Positions 23,414 through 34,403 of a stretch of 64,000 nt of DNA are shown here, piece after piece; positions within the stretch are counted from its first letter, which is position 1; the number at the start of each line of letters is the position of its first letter. Both the position numbers and the translations under genes were made by a program. Source of the stretch: Macrolepiota albuminosa (Eukaryota; Basidiomycota; Agaricomycetes; Agaricales; Agaricaceae). The notes under the pieces were generated by a model that was not told the DNA's origin, did no database searches, and saw only the letters and a list, made by a program, of their open reading frames with translations. The stretch covers positions 1,303,297 to 1,367,296 of the forward strand of contig JAMWFC010000049.1 in the NCBI GenBank assembly GCA_027475525.1. Direction: 5' to 3'.

Positions 23414-23988
23414 ATGTTCAATTTGACATAACCAGAAGGGGAAAAGAAAAGAAGTAGGGGATGCAGGGAGACGCTAAAAAGAGGAAAGAAGGATCTATGA
23501 ATAGGATTGTGCTAAATGGAGCTCAAGCAAATGGAGAAGTGGCAATCAAAAACATCTGGAAGAATGGTGGAACAAGAAGTTGAATGGTGGAACGAGTGGC
23601 ACTGAAACAGGCCTTCCAAAAGGGAAATTGGACTATCAAATACGTTCTGGAAGTTGGAGAGTTTCCGACAAAGAGTCATATGTAGATAGTGGTCTGTGCA
23701 CCAGAAAAACAGTATAAATAGCCCAAGTTTAGTAGAGAATAGACAGGCAATTGATAGGCAAAGGCTCGGTGATTCCCAGAGAGTGAATTGCTTAGGCCGG
23801 AATTTGTTGAGAAACCTCTACTTGTGGGAATATTATTATTCTTATTCAACATTATAATTCCTCAAAACCTCTGCTTTCTGCAAAATTATTATAAGCATTC
23901 AAAACAATAATTATCTGTGAATTAAAGGTCACATTCTACACTAGCAAGCCCCAGAACTATTAATAATACTTACACCAAGTACTACACT
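23414..23988. other. Unassigned segment with a TATA-like box, possible solo LTR
   Basis: A TG start near 23419 and ACA ends near 23938 or 23991 could frame a solo LTR. AGTATAAATAGCCC near 23711 looks like a promoter. There is no convincing target duplication. It lies between the broken gypsy A2 and a truncated Helitron. Confidence 0.3.
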
Positions 23989-24637
23989 GGTAGGACTCTT
24001 TGTTGTTCCTCTACTATTGCTTGTGCCAATTCCTATTGCCTCTGTTGTTCTTGAGCCATAGCCATATGTCTCAGCCTTTCCTCAGAGATGGCATAGAATT
24101 CTGTACAGATACATTTCTGACTCTTCTAAATGCCAGAGCAGGTAAAGGTGGCACCATAGGCATAGAATTCTGTAAAGGAGTGTTCCATCCTTCAGGCAGA
24201 ACAGTTTCAGGAATGTCCACAGGAAGTGGAGCAATAGTAGGCAGGTTGTTTCTTCTATGTATAGAAAGAGGAAGAGCAGGTAGAAGTGGTACCATTCTAG
24301 GCCTATTATTTCTTCTGGATGTAGAAACAGGTAGAGGTGGCACCATTCTAGGTATAGGATTCTGTAAGGGGGGATCTCATCCTTCAGACAAAAGAGTTTG
24401 AAGAATGACAATAGCAAATGGATCCTAAGCAACAATAGGCATATTCTCAGACTCTCTACCCCCAGACCCTATACCTCCAGACTCTCCTGCCCCAATCCCT
24501 ATGCTCCCAGACTCTCTATCCCCAGACCTTATACCTCCAGACTCTCTATCTCCAGTTCCAAAATGAAGTAGTATAACTACTGAAGTAGATCTTCTACTTC
24601 TATGTGCACAATGATCATCAGGATTAGTCATTTGCAA
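23989..24637 (-). pseudogene. N-terminal fragment of Helitron RepHel protein
   Basis: The frame from the ATG at 24637 shows a basic Ser/Arg start and then GDRESGG-type repeats, followed by Pro-rich repeats (LPEGW-type) broken by stops. It ends where H1 is truncated. No catalytic domain is present. Confidence 0.75.
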
Positions 24638-24819
24638 CTGTTGAAGCCTGCTTTCAATCCTAGCCTGCTGTCCTTAACCTTCAGGAGTACTGAGTTCAGA
24701 ATGAGTAGTTGAAGATTGCCTGAATTATTGATTTTTTAAGCATTTCAATAGTGCAAACTCTTTAAAAGTTACATACATGATGATATATCTAGTATATCAA
24801 TAGCTAGATGTTGTCAAGC

Positions 24820-25160
24820 TTTCACTAATAAGCTGAATTCAATGTTTATTAGGATTGATCAATAATAAATAAACTAATACTAACTGTTTATAGTATCAAA
24901 TAAGCTGAATTGAATATGTATTAGCATTGATCAATAATAAATAAACCAATATTTACTTTGTTGTAATGATTTTGGATTTATTTGTAGTGTCAAATACTGG
25001 TTGTAATGCTGAATTAGCATTGATCAATAATAAACAAACCAACACTTACTTTGTTGTAAATTTATTTGTAGTATTGAATAAGCTGAATTCAATGTTTGTA
25101 AACATTTATCAATCAATCAACAAATTGATACTTACTTTGTTTGTAGTGTCTTCTTACTAC
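24820..25160 (-). repeat. Subterminal tandem repeat of the Helitron family
   Basis: Three to four imperfect units of 70-110 bases, each with AAGCTGAATT and CAATAATAAATAAACCAATA-like sequence. The same array occurs at 33900-34220 (opposite strand) and 63540-63890. Confidence 0.8.
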
Positions 25161-25639
25161 AACTAAATTTCAAGTTTATTTGGTCATATATGGTTTAAGA
25201 ACACACAAGGCATAAAAACTGATGTCTACTAAATTGTGTTTGGCCTTTTCTCATTCAGACACATTCCAAAAATGTTCAAATATAGTATTTATATTAATAT
25301 TGAAGTTTACAATATATATATTTTATTTTTCATACTCTAAGTACAAAATTGAGACTCCAAGTATGCAAACACTTATGTTATTACACCAAAAGGAAGGTTC
25401 TTGGTCAGCCTTGGTCAGCATTAGTTTTTCCCAGGTGTCGTCCCATATATTATAGATATGCAAGTTGGCAACAAAGGGAGGCACCTGCAAGTTGCTTGAT
25501 TGACTTTCCTGCATCTTTGCAACTCAAAATTTCAATCCTCTCTTCATAGAAAGTTGGGACACTGATTGCATTTGATAGTTGTCCAATTTTAAACACCTGA
25601 ATAAAACTATAAATATAGCATTGGCAAACTTGCAGTAAA

Positions 25640-25735
25640 GTGCATTGTTCCAGGATAGAGCATCACAACAGTACGTGTCATACATTGTACAGGAGCTTGC
25701 TTTGTACCATACCATATGTATGCAGCAGAGTCTGC
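25640..25735 (-). repeat. CpG-poor copy of the repeat at 50936-51010
   Basis: Read on the minus strand it matches the bases after the assembly gap (for example GTATGACACGTAC). At several sites CG in the other copy is TG or CA here. Confidence 0.75.
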
Positions 25736-26069
25736 TATACTGTAGTAGAGCAGGCCTTACAGTATCAACAGAGCCATGGATATGTCATAATGTGCTATAT
25801 GACATGGTCTAGTAGATTGATAAAAGGTGGGCACACACATGCACATGCAGGCCTGGTGGATGCCAGCAGACACTAGCAGACATCAATGTGCATCAGCAGC
25901 CACCAGTAGACATCAGCCCACAAGTAAAAACCTTCTCCATTGGCAGATATCATGCCATGAGTAAACTCTTTTTGAGGTTTCCCACTTCCCTTCTCTCTCT
26001 CTTTCTCCTTGCAATAACTTGAGGCTGTGTGCCTCCCCTTCCCTTCTTTTTCCACCCCCAATGCCAGTA

Positions 26070-26210
26070 TATGTCTACAAAAAGGCCCTGCAGATCTATG
26101 CAGGCCTATGCAAGCCACCAGCAGACATCTATACAAATCTATGTTGACCTACTCAAATCTATGCAGGCCCACAGGAACTGGTTGGACCAAAAAAAAAGAA
26201 TAACTTGTTA
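26070..26210 (+). repeat. Repeat shared with 50690-50835
   Basis: Both copies carry CCTACGCAGG/CCTATGCAGG-type units, a CACCAGC(A/G)GACATC block, and end in TGGTTGGACCAA followed by A-rich sequence. The copy here has fewer CpG. Confidence 0.7.
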
Positions 26211-26214
26211 TCCT

Positions 26215-26310
26215 AGCCCTATGCCTATAGAGGCGAATCAAACCCCCAGCCTTGAGAAAGCCTCCAGCAATGGAACATACTGACAATTTAACCATTGCAC
26301 CACAGGTCTA
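26215..26310 (-). repeat. tRNA-derived SINE head (Pol III A and B boxes)
   Basis: The minus strand reads TGGTGCAATGGTTAAATTG (26302-26284), resembling a Pol III A box. About 40 bases later comes GGTTTGATTCGCC (26244-26232), close to a B box. Spacing and order fit a tRNA gene, but no good acceptor stem was found, so a tRNA-derived SINE or tRNA relic is more likely than a working tRNA. Confidence 0.5.
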
Positions 26311-27136
26311 TTACTAACAAATAGAATTAAAGGACAGATAATATAATGAATAGCCACCCACCTATATCTCTGCAGGTCCCTGCATGGATATTTAGAGGTA
26401 GAAGGGAGGCAGCATACTCTCTAACAGAGTTTTTGTGGCTTGAAAGAGGCATTGGCATCATCTGCCATCAGCTGGCCATTAGCTGGCTAGCATCTGTCAG
26501 GGCCTGCTAGCATCCATTGGCATTCACAGCCATCTCCCAGCAACTCCCAGCATTGTCCAGCATCAGGGCAGGAGAGAAGAAAAGGAGGTGCATAGGTGTC
26601 TGCCACATGGAGTAGTGTCTGGAAAAGCATGGGGGGTAGCAGAAGAGGAATGGGGGTGGAAGTGGGAAAAAAAAGGGGAAAGGAGGTAGGAGAGGAGCAT
26701 GGGTGTCTGCTGGCATGCCAGCAGATGTAGCAGATACTGGACATCAGGTCAGGGGAAAGAAGGGAAGCAGGATGCATGAGTGTCCACTATCTGCTGGCAT
26801 GCTAGCAGGTGGTAGTGGATATCAGTATGTGAGCTGCCACAGCTGATGTCAGTAGACGGTACTTGATGTCCAAAGAAATCTTTCTGTGTAAAAATGACAA
26901 ATAATTTAGTAAGGATGGTGTTGGGTTGAAAGAGGGGAAACAAGTCCTGGTTGAGGCAAGTCATCTCTATTGACCTGGCTCATTACAGAGGCACTTCTAT
27001 CCTCTTGTGCAAAGACCATGGCAGCTGTCCACTTGGTAGCACCTTCCTTCCTTCTTCAAGTCTTCTCCAGAGCCTCCTGCAAGGCTGGCACCTTCAACAA
27101 TTTTCTTGTAGAAATTGTCACCTTATTATCCAATAC
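26311..27136. other. Low-complexity, imperfect CAGCA/GCTGG-rich region
   Basis: Many variants of CAGCAGACAT, TGCTGGCATG and CTGGCTAGCA recur without a clean period. Short ORFs here are by-products. No gene is recognised. Confidence 0.45.
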
Positions 27137-27195
27137 GAGCTATGATTTGTGCCTTCGGCATGAATTTTGTAGCTCATTGGGGGCTTTGCCCCCAA
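27137..27195. repeat. Double-hairpin motif, copy 1
   Basis: First stem: GAGCTATGATTTGTGCC against GGCATGAATTTTGTAGCTC (27137-27175). Second stem: TTGGGGGC-TTT-GCCCCCAA, perfect (27177-27195). Confidence 0.8.
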
Positions 27196-28080
27196 ACTTC
27201 CCCCAACTAAGCCTCCACCCTAACCTCACTTCATTCAGTTAGGCCTCCAAGTATGTATAGAGAACTCAGTGCTTATTCCCAGCCTCAACCTCACTTCGTT
27301 TGGTCAAGGCCTCTGCATTTCACATCTCAGTGCTTATTTTTGGCCTCAACCTCACTTCGTTCGGTTAAGGCCTCTGCATCCACAACTCTCAAAGCATTAT
27401 TGTAAACTAAATTGAATTTTTCAGATTTTATTCAGCATTTATAAATCTTTCAAAAACTAGAAATCAGTATATTAGTAGCCTTTGAATTTTCCCTCATTTT
27501 CTGGTGATTTTCCTGGAATTATTTGAGCATTTTCCACTAACATCTTCTGAAAAACAGAGCAATTGAATTTTTCTTGAATTCTTCGGATTTTATTGAACAT
27601 TTGTAAATCTCCAAAAAACTAAAATCAGTGTATCAGTAGGCCTTGAATTTTTCCTGATTTTTCAGTGATTTTCTTTGCACTTTCAAGCATTTTATACACA
27701 CATCTACCAAAAAACAAACGAAAAAGGAAGTATTTGTCAGCCTTAGTCATTGATGACTCAGCTGACAAATTTTTAGTCATCACATCAAATTCCCACAAAA
27801 GTCGTCGCATTCTATATAGACGAGCTACGATTCGTGCCTTTGGCACAAATTTTGTAGCTCGTTGGGGGCTTCGCCTCCAAACCCCCCCCCAACTAAGCCT
27901 CCACCTTAATCTCACTTCGTTTGGTTAGGGCTCCAAGTATGTATAAGTAACTTAGCCTCCACCCCAACCTCACTTCATTTAGTTAGAGCTTCAAGTATGT
28001 ATATAAGTAACTCAGTCTCCACCCCAACCTCACTTTATTTGGTTAGAGGCTCCAAATATGTATATTAGTAACTCAGCTTC
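27196..28080. repeat. Tandem CCTCACTTCGTT family with internal duplication
   Basis: About seven imperfect copies of a 50-65 base unit with CCTCAACCTCACTTCGTT and then GGCCTC(CA/TG), some followed by AAGTATGTAT. A second, longer duplication (about 140 bases, with GAATTTTCC and GATTTTATT-like cores) lies at 27410-27540 and 27560-27720. Confidence 0.7.
27822..27881. repeat. Double-hairpin motif, copy 2
   Basis: GAGCTACGATTCGTGCC/GGCACAAATTTTGTAGCTC stem (27822-27860), then GTTGGGGGCTTCGCCTCCAAAC (27862-27881). This copy keeps CpG sites that are TG or CA in copy 1. Confidence 0.8.
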
Positions 28081-28129
28081 TATCATGATCTTACTTTTAT
28101 GATGTCTTACTGATTCCAGCATATGTTTT

Positions 28130-28372
28130 TAATAAATAGAAAGTTTTACATTGATCAAGAAATGATGCTACAAATCCAAGTTATATATATTCTATTAGTA
28201 CAGTATCAAGTCAAATGCTAAAATATAAAAGTTAGTAATAAGTAGGTAATTAAACATCACACTCACATTTGTAAACCCAAGAAACAATGCTATAATTCCA
28301 AGTTATATGTACAGTATCAAGTTAGATGCTAAAATATAAAGTTAGTAATAAGTAGTTAATTAACAATCACAC
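28130..28372. repeat. Two-copy repeat of about 120 bases next to Helitron H2
   Basis: CAAGTTATAT, CAGTATCAAGT and AAAGTTAGTAATAAGTAG recur in the same order in 28150-28260 and 28270-28372. It lies just 3' of the helicase stop on the minus strand and may belong to the Helitron 3' end. Confidence 0.6.
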
Positions 28373-31115
28373 TTACATTTGTAAACCATTGAGAACTTCT
28401 TGATATACAATATTTGCAGTTGTTTTTGATGTATTTTCTTCTGATAAAATCACCTTGATACGATCTCCTGATGTGCATCGAGAAAGTGCAACATAAAGTT
28501 GGCCATGTGTAAAAACAGGTGATCGAAGGTCCAATCCAACATGCTTGACTGATTGCCCTTGAGACTTGTTAATAGTCATAGCAAAGGCCAATCGAATTGG
28601 AAACTGTCTCCTGCGTAATGGTATGGGCAAATCCTCTTCAGAGGCATCTAGATTGATCCTTGGAATCAAAACAGTTGAACCTGCAAACTTGGCATCTCCA
28701 CTGATAATACGACATCTGAGGACTCTGGTGCTGATATGAGTAACAATCATTCTTGTTCCATTGCAAAGTCCTTTGGTTGTGTCCAGATTCCTGAGGAGCA
28801 TGACAGGAACTCCAATCTTCAAAGTCAGTTTAGCCAAAGGCAAACTATTGGCTTTCAAAGAGTTGAGATATTCCACAGGATATAAGGCAAGGCCATCAGG
28901 ATTCCTGTTATCAGAGAAAACAGAATCTGCACTCTATAAAATCCTTTCTTTCCCTGGATACCTCTCTAGAACTTCTGCATTGATCTCCTCTATATCAGAG
29001 TTCTTGCCAGAGAGAATAGTCTGGTCCAGGTAATACTGATCATTTTGAGGATGACCAATATTAGGATATGTGGAAGAAATCAATCCAGTGATAGAATTGT
29101 CATCACAGATCATCCTTTCAGGCAGTTTGACTGTTTCTCCAGGTCCTAGATTTTTCCCTGCACCAACATCCAACAACCAAGCTGCATGAGCAATATTGTC
29201 TACAGTCTGCTCCAACCGCATATTTTGGACCAAGTAATGGACTTGAATATGATCTCAAAGTCGGCCTCTTTTGAGTGAAGCAGCAATCATCTGCTGTCTG
29301 AGTCCATGTGGAACCACTGGAAGAGTTTGCCTAAAGTCCCCTCCAAAAACCACAGTAACTCCACCAAAGAAAATGTTGTTATCGAATATGTCCCTGAAGC
29401 CACGATCTACAGAGTCAATGGCATTTTTGTGTTGCATTGGAACTTCATCCCAAATAACAACTTTGGTGCAAAGTATGAGCTGTGATAACTGGGTTCCTCT
29501 CTTGATATTGGCAATGGATGTGTCAAGAGCAGGAATGGAAATTTTGAATCTTGAATGAGCTGTCCTACCCCCTTCCAACAATAAGGCAGCAATGCCAGAT
29601 GATGCTACACATAATGCCACATCTCCATTAGAACAAATAGCAGCAGCCAGAGTATTGCAGACAAAGGTTTTGCCACATCCTCCAGCACTGTGAATGAATA
29701 GCATCCTGCCCAAATTGTTGTTCACAGAGTTCATGACAGCATCAAAGGTCTCCAGTTGTTCCACATTGAACTTGGCCTTGTTTCCCTCCACTCTTTGCTT
29801 AAGCTCCTCAACATCATAATTAGTTTCATCTTCTAAAAGTCAATTGCCTAAAAGAATGATTAGTATTCAAGTCAATCTTTTATGCAAATGCCAATTACCT
29901 GGAACTATGTTCCAATTCTGTTGAGCCTCTGGCATGTTGGAAAAGTCTTTCAGAGTTTTCCCAAAATTCATCAAAGTGTCATTGATGAGATAAAGGCCAT
30001 AGTCATAGACATCCTTATTGGTAAAGACTTGGTCCCTGTATTGCCTAGTATGTTCCAATCTGTGTCAAAGATCATCACAGATAGAATGTTTGAATTCTTC
30101 CCATAGAGCCTCAGGAGTGGCAGGAGCACAGTGGAATAGAATAGTACAAAACAGCTATCTGAGAGCTGATCCTAGTTGGATTGGAGCAGCTTCAGTGAGA
30201 CACTGCCTCCATTCTGCATCATCCTCTAAAAGACCTAGAGCTTTGCATGCTTCTTGATAAGTGAGATAGATATGGCCATTGACTGTCCTGAGATCAGCCC
30301 ATGAAGTTGCATTGGTTACAACAGTCAAGAGCATCCTGAGATAGAACCTTTCTCCCTGTCTTGGTGAAGCAAAATACATCCTTCCAATTGCTGTCCCTCT
30401 CTGCCTCTCCTTCCAACTCCGTTTAGATGCTTCATAAACAAACTTGGTTGGAAAGTTCTGATAAGTGGTGTTATTATTGGGAAACCTAATATTGGCTTCA
30501 AATCAAGCTGTGAGTGCAATCTTGTCTCCATTAGATCTAGCAGCCACCACCTGTATCAGTTCATCATCTGGGAAATAGACTTCATGCTGGTTTTCCAAGT
30601 GCACAGGCAATCTGTACACTGAAGGATATTCAGCATGCATGTTGAGTTCAAAGATGTGCCAGCAAGCCTGAGGAGCAGAAATGTATCTGGCATCCAAGTG
30701 TTTCTTGATTTCATCTCTCTCCTCCCTAGCAATCTCCAAAGTTGTCCTATCATGGCCCTTGTAGATGTACTTGTGAATGTGTTTGATTGCATTCACTAAA
30801 GCACAGACTTCTACATTGATATGACATTGGAATTTGGCTAAGAGATATAGATTGTATGGGACAACATTACAATTGTCATAACGACAACTATGCTTTTCCA
30901 AAAAGCGGCCATTGTTAGGTCTGGCATATTGGGGATAGCCATCATCACCATACTGTGTAGCCTCCTGAAATTCCTTGGAATATCTCTTGGAACATTTGCC
31001 ATCTACCATGCACTTGGCATTGGGAAAATCTGCTCCACATGGACCATGAACCATATTGGTAGTAACAACCTAATAACAAAGGTAAGTTACTGCATTGATA
31101 ATTCAAGCAAAGCCA
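28373..31115 (-). pseudogene. Helitron RepHel, C-terminal part (H2)
   Basis: On the minus strand the first exon starts inside an intron and reads VVTTNMVHGPCGADFPNAKC, then the Rep tyrosine region IKHIHKYIYKGHD near 30770. The Pif1-type helicase follows a 51-base intron (29848-29898): Walker A SAGGCGKTF near 29680, Walker B VVIWDEVP near 29455, GGDFRQTLPVV near 29320, and the end block [15 protein letters not shown] with YVALSR. In-frame stops, mostly TGA in place of CGA (for example before FEANIRF and before DHIQVHYL), kill it. The first Tyr expected of the Rep pair is His. It ends at LNGLQM, a natural C-terminus. Confidence 0.9.
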
Positions 31116-31716
31116 CAAATAATTTGAAAAGGGCATTGGCATTTGTCACTTGTGTTCTGTGGAAATTTCAAACCACCACAATGACCTTTTTTCAGCAATG
31201 TACACTGACATTGAGCTTTGAACTCATCTGAAGTAGCTTTTGGACAATTTTGTTCTTGAGCATCATCAGAATCTTGATTGCGGTATTGTTGACAGCATGC
31301 TTTTTAATATTTGTTTCAATTCAGGTTGGTATATCAGAGTATACTTGGTCTATATATTCATAAAACATGTCAGTATATTTATTGAAATGTTTTTCCATCA
31401 TTTGTTTATTGCTAAATCCAAATTAGTCTAAGTTTTTTCAAAGTGTATAGCTTGCTTAGACAAAAATACTGTAAAATTCATTGTTCAAAAGATTGAAGCA
31501 AACCAGCTTTTCAGAGAATGGCAATTTGTCAAAAATGCAAAGATCGGATAGGATTTGCTTGCAAAGAGGAAGATTGGGTTTGTTGGAAAAGAAATTAGCA
31601 TGTGTTCGAGTGACATCCAGAAATGCAGTCAATGAATGTAAGGAAAAGAAAGTCTTAAATATCAGGCCCATCTAATTGATATAGACAACACCAAAAGCTC
31701 CAGAACCTTGTTGCCA
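31116..31716. other. Spacer next to the Helitron breakpoint
   Basis: A short minus-strand frame near 31116-31250 has several Cys (CQCTLLKKGHCGG and KCQCP) and runs straight into the Helitron breakpoint. Too little remains to name it. The rest is AT-rich. Confidence 0.35.
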
Positions 31717-32900
31717 GCACTAGAGAGCTGCAATCAAAAACAGCATGTCTTTGCAGAAATAGTGATTGTAACAAAGCTGTGTATATGCATATGTCAATTC
31801 AACTGAGCTGAGTGCAATTGCTATTTGCTGCTCTTTAGGATCTACCTGGTTAACAACAGCTCGCAATGCTTTTTCAATGTTGTCTTTGTTAACTCCAGAG
31901 TATGAATTCAGCACATCACAAAACAGTGTCAGTGAGTTTTTAGACTTTTTTTCTACTTGAAAGACAGCTTTGTTGCTTGCAAGCTCAATCTTGATCAACA
32001 TGACTTCAGGATGAGACTCGATTGTTTCTATAAAACAAAAATTATTAGATTGATATCAATTTCATAATAATTGTTTTCACCCTTGTCTAGAATCTTGACA
32101 ACCCATGTTACTTGCTGCAATTGTTGATGCAACTCTTTATGTTGTTGCACCAGTTCTGCCTGGGACCACATTTCCTTGTGCATTTCATCGATCTTGGCAA
32201 TAGATTTTCTGAAATCTTCATAGGCTTTGAGCTGCTCCACATGCTGGAATTGATGCAGCAGATCAAGTCGATGCCCTCCATTGGCAAGCACTGGCAGCTA
32301 TTTGCACTGCTCAGGAGAGCACTTGTCAACCATCAATCCAGGCTATCTGATATTGAACTCGATGGTTTTCAAGTCGCTAGTATTGAACCTTATCAAGTCC
32401 TTGACAATAGTAGAAGGTGTAACCAAGATAGTAACACATGTTCGAGGACATGGTTCAAGAAACCTTTTCTCTGATTAGTACTTTTCCAGAATGCATCCAG
32501 ATTGCAATGTTCCTGGGCCCATTGATTTATTTCATCCTGTATAAGTTCAGGCATGAGATCAACACCTGTATTGATCAATGCTGGCCAGTTGTCATAACCA
32601 ATAATACATTCATTGATAAATTTGTGAAATGCTTGACCTGCTTTAGCAGATTCAATAGTGGCTTGAGTAGCCTCGTTTATATTGGCTACAATTGCTTGTG
32701 CTTTCTGAACAAGTTTCGGAATCTAGATACTTAGATGAGAATAGAAAGATATTTAATTGATTGTTTACTTGTGGTCCAGCCTCATTGCGAGTTTGCTAGT
32801 TGGTCATTAGTTTGATACTTGACTGTTGATAAAATTACATACAGCCTGCTTGGCACGTTTTTCATTTTTGAGACTTCCGATAGTCGTCTATATATACAAA
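31717..32900 (-). pseudogene. Unrecognised multi-exon gene, helical product
   Basis: The minus strand shows at least four exons joined by short introns with fungal GT-AG ends. A small exon TTIGSLKNEKRAKQA (about 32890-32845) is followed by QTRNEAGPQ and then IPKLVQKAQAIVANINEATQ through LDAFWKS (32725-32430). A frame containing HRLDLLHQFQHVEQLKAYED and KELHQQLQQVTWVVKILDK (about 32290-32080) follows. A 53-base intron leads to ETIESHPEVMLIKIELASNK and a stop near 31717. The product looks mostly helical with coiled-coil character. I do not recognise it. The joint between the second and third parts is not clean, so it may be a pseudogene. It may be a host gene or Helitron cargo. Confidence 0.45.
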
Positions 32901-33579
32901 ATAAGTGCTATGCATATAATTGTAAATATATTGAACCTTGGCTTTGGTCTGAATTAATACCATGTTGAAAAATTAGTAAATTGATTTTCATTTTATAATA
33001 AAGTTTGGCACACAACTTTTGCACTCTTAATAGATTATTAGTAAATTTATGTCAATTTAATAACAGTCTGAGTTACCTTGGTAGTCGCCTGTTTGAAATA
33101 GTAATATTATAAATTGGAGTAAATATAAGAATTATAATCTACACTTACTGTTCCAGATGCCTGGTATTGTGTGTATATCAGCACTGATATTCGTAGTAAG
33201 ATTGAAGACTCACTTGACAGGGCATTTCAATTCTGCTTATATAAGCTCACAAATTTGGAAGATGATGGTAAGAAAGATGTGAAATCTACACCACAATCAT
33301 TTCTTTTCAGGCTTAACTTTAGGGCAGGAAACTGAAATTGAAAATATTATTGCTGGAATATATCCAACTTGTTTTTTATTCTGAGTTTTTAGTTAGTTTT
33401 TTTTATATGTTTTTTAAAATCAATAAAAAAATTATAGTCAGGTGCAGATCTATGAGCTGATACTTAACATATATTTGTTATAGTTTATTAATGATTATCT
33501 GCAGTGTAATGACTGATTTTAATTTTTAAACATGACGAAAAAAAATGTCCAAATATGTTTTTATCAATGGCTTGGTGTA
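32901..33579. other. AT-rich spacer, no gene recognised
   Basis: Only very short ORFs. The 5' end of Helitron H3 probably begins near 33580, where similarity to H1 begins. Confidence 0.4.
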
Positions 33580-33899
33580 TACACATGGTAATTATCTATA
33601 ATTTATGGAACAATGCCTGGGAAAATTTGATGCTGATCAAGGCTGATCAAAAACCTTCCTTTTAGGGTAATAACATAAGTGTTTGTGTACTTGGAGTCTC
33701 AATTTTGTACTTAGAGTATAAAAAATAAAATATATATATTGTAAACTTCAATATTAATATAAATACTATATTTGGACATTTTTGAAATATGTCCAGATGA
33801 GAAAAGGCCAAACACAATTTAGTGGACACTATTTTTCACACCTCACGTGCTCTTTGACCACATATGACTAAACAAACTTGAAATTCCCCGTTGTAGTGA

Positions 33900-34220
33900 G
33901 AAGACACTACAAACAAAGTAAGTGTCAATTTGTTGATTGATTGATCAATGTTTATAAACATTGAATTCAGCTTATTTGACACTACAAACAAATTTACAAC
34001 AAAGTAAGTATTGGCTTATTTATTATTGATCAATTAATAAACATTCAATTCAGCTACAAACAATTCTGAAATCATTACAACAAAGTAAGTATTGATTTAT
34101 TTATTATTGATCAATGCTAATACATATTCAATTCAGCTTATTTGACACTACAAACAGTTAGTATTAGTTCATTTATTATTAATCAATGCTAATAAACATT
34201 GAATTCAGCTTATTAGTGAA
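33900..34220 (+). repeat. Subterminal tandem repeat of Helitron H3
   Basis: Three to four imperfect units with TTGATCAAT and AAACATTGAATTCAGCTTAT-like sequence, the reverse complement of the array at 24820-25160. Confidence 0.8.
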
Positions 34221-34403
34221 AGCTTGACAACATTTACCTATTGATATACTAGATATATCATCATGTAAGTAACTTTTGAAGAGTTTGAGCTATTGAAATA
34301 CTTAAAAAATCAATAATTTAGGCAATCTTCAACTACTCATTCTCAACCCAGTACTCCTGAAGGTCAAAGACAGCAGGCTAGGATTGAAAGCAGGCTTCAA
34401 CAG

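Larger units (their letters stand above)
23989..25470 (-). mobile_element. Helitron fragment H1 (5' end only)
   Basis: On the minus strand this matches the 5' part of the Helitron at 33580-35090: leader, subterminal repeats and the start of the RepHel ORF (MQMTNPDDHCAHRSRRSTSV at 24637). Homology stops sharply at about 23989, within codons equivalent to QQRVLL. By eye H1 and H3 are clearly more different from each other than H2 and H3 are. Confidence 0.85.

Noticed and set aside
26215..26310. Working tRNA gene
   Set aside because: Boxes are present but no acceptor stem or clear anticodon arm could be paired.
26487..26964. Overlapping minus-strand ORFs in a Pro/Phe-rich stretch
   Set aside because: They are by-products of GCTGG/CAGCA low-complexity repeats.
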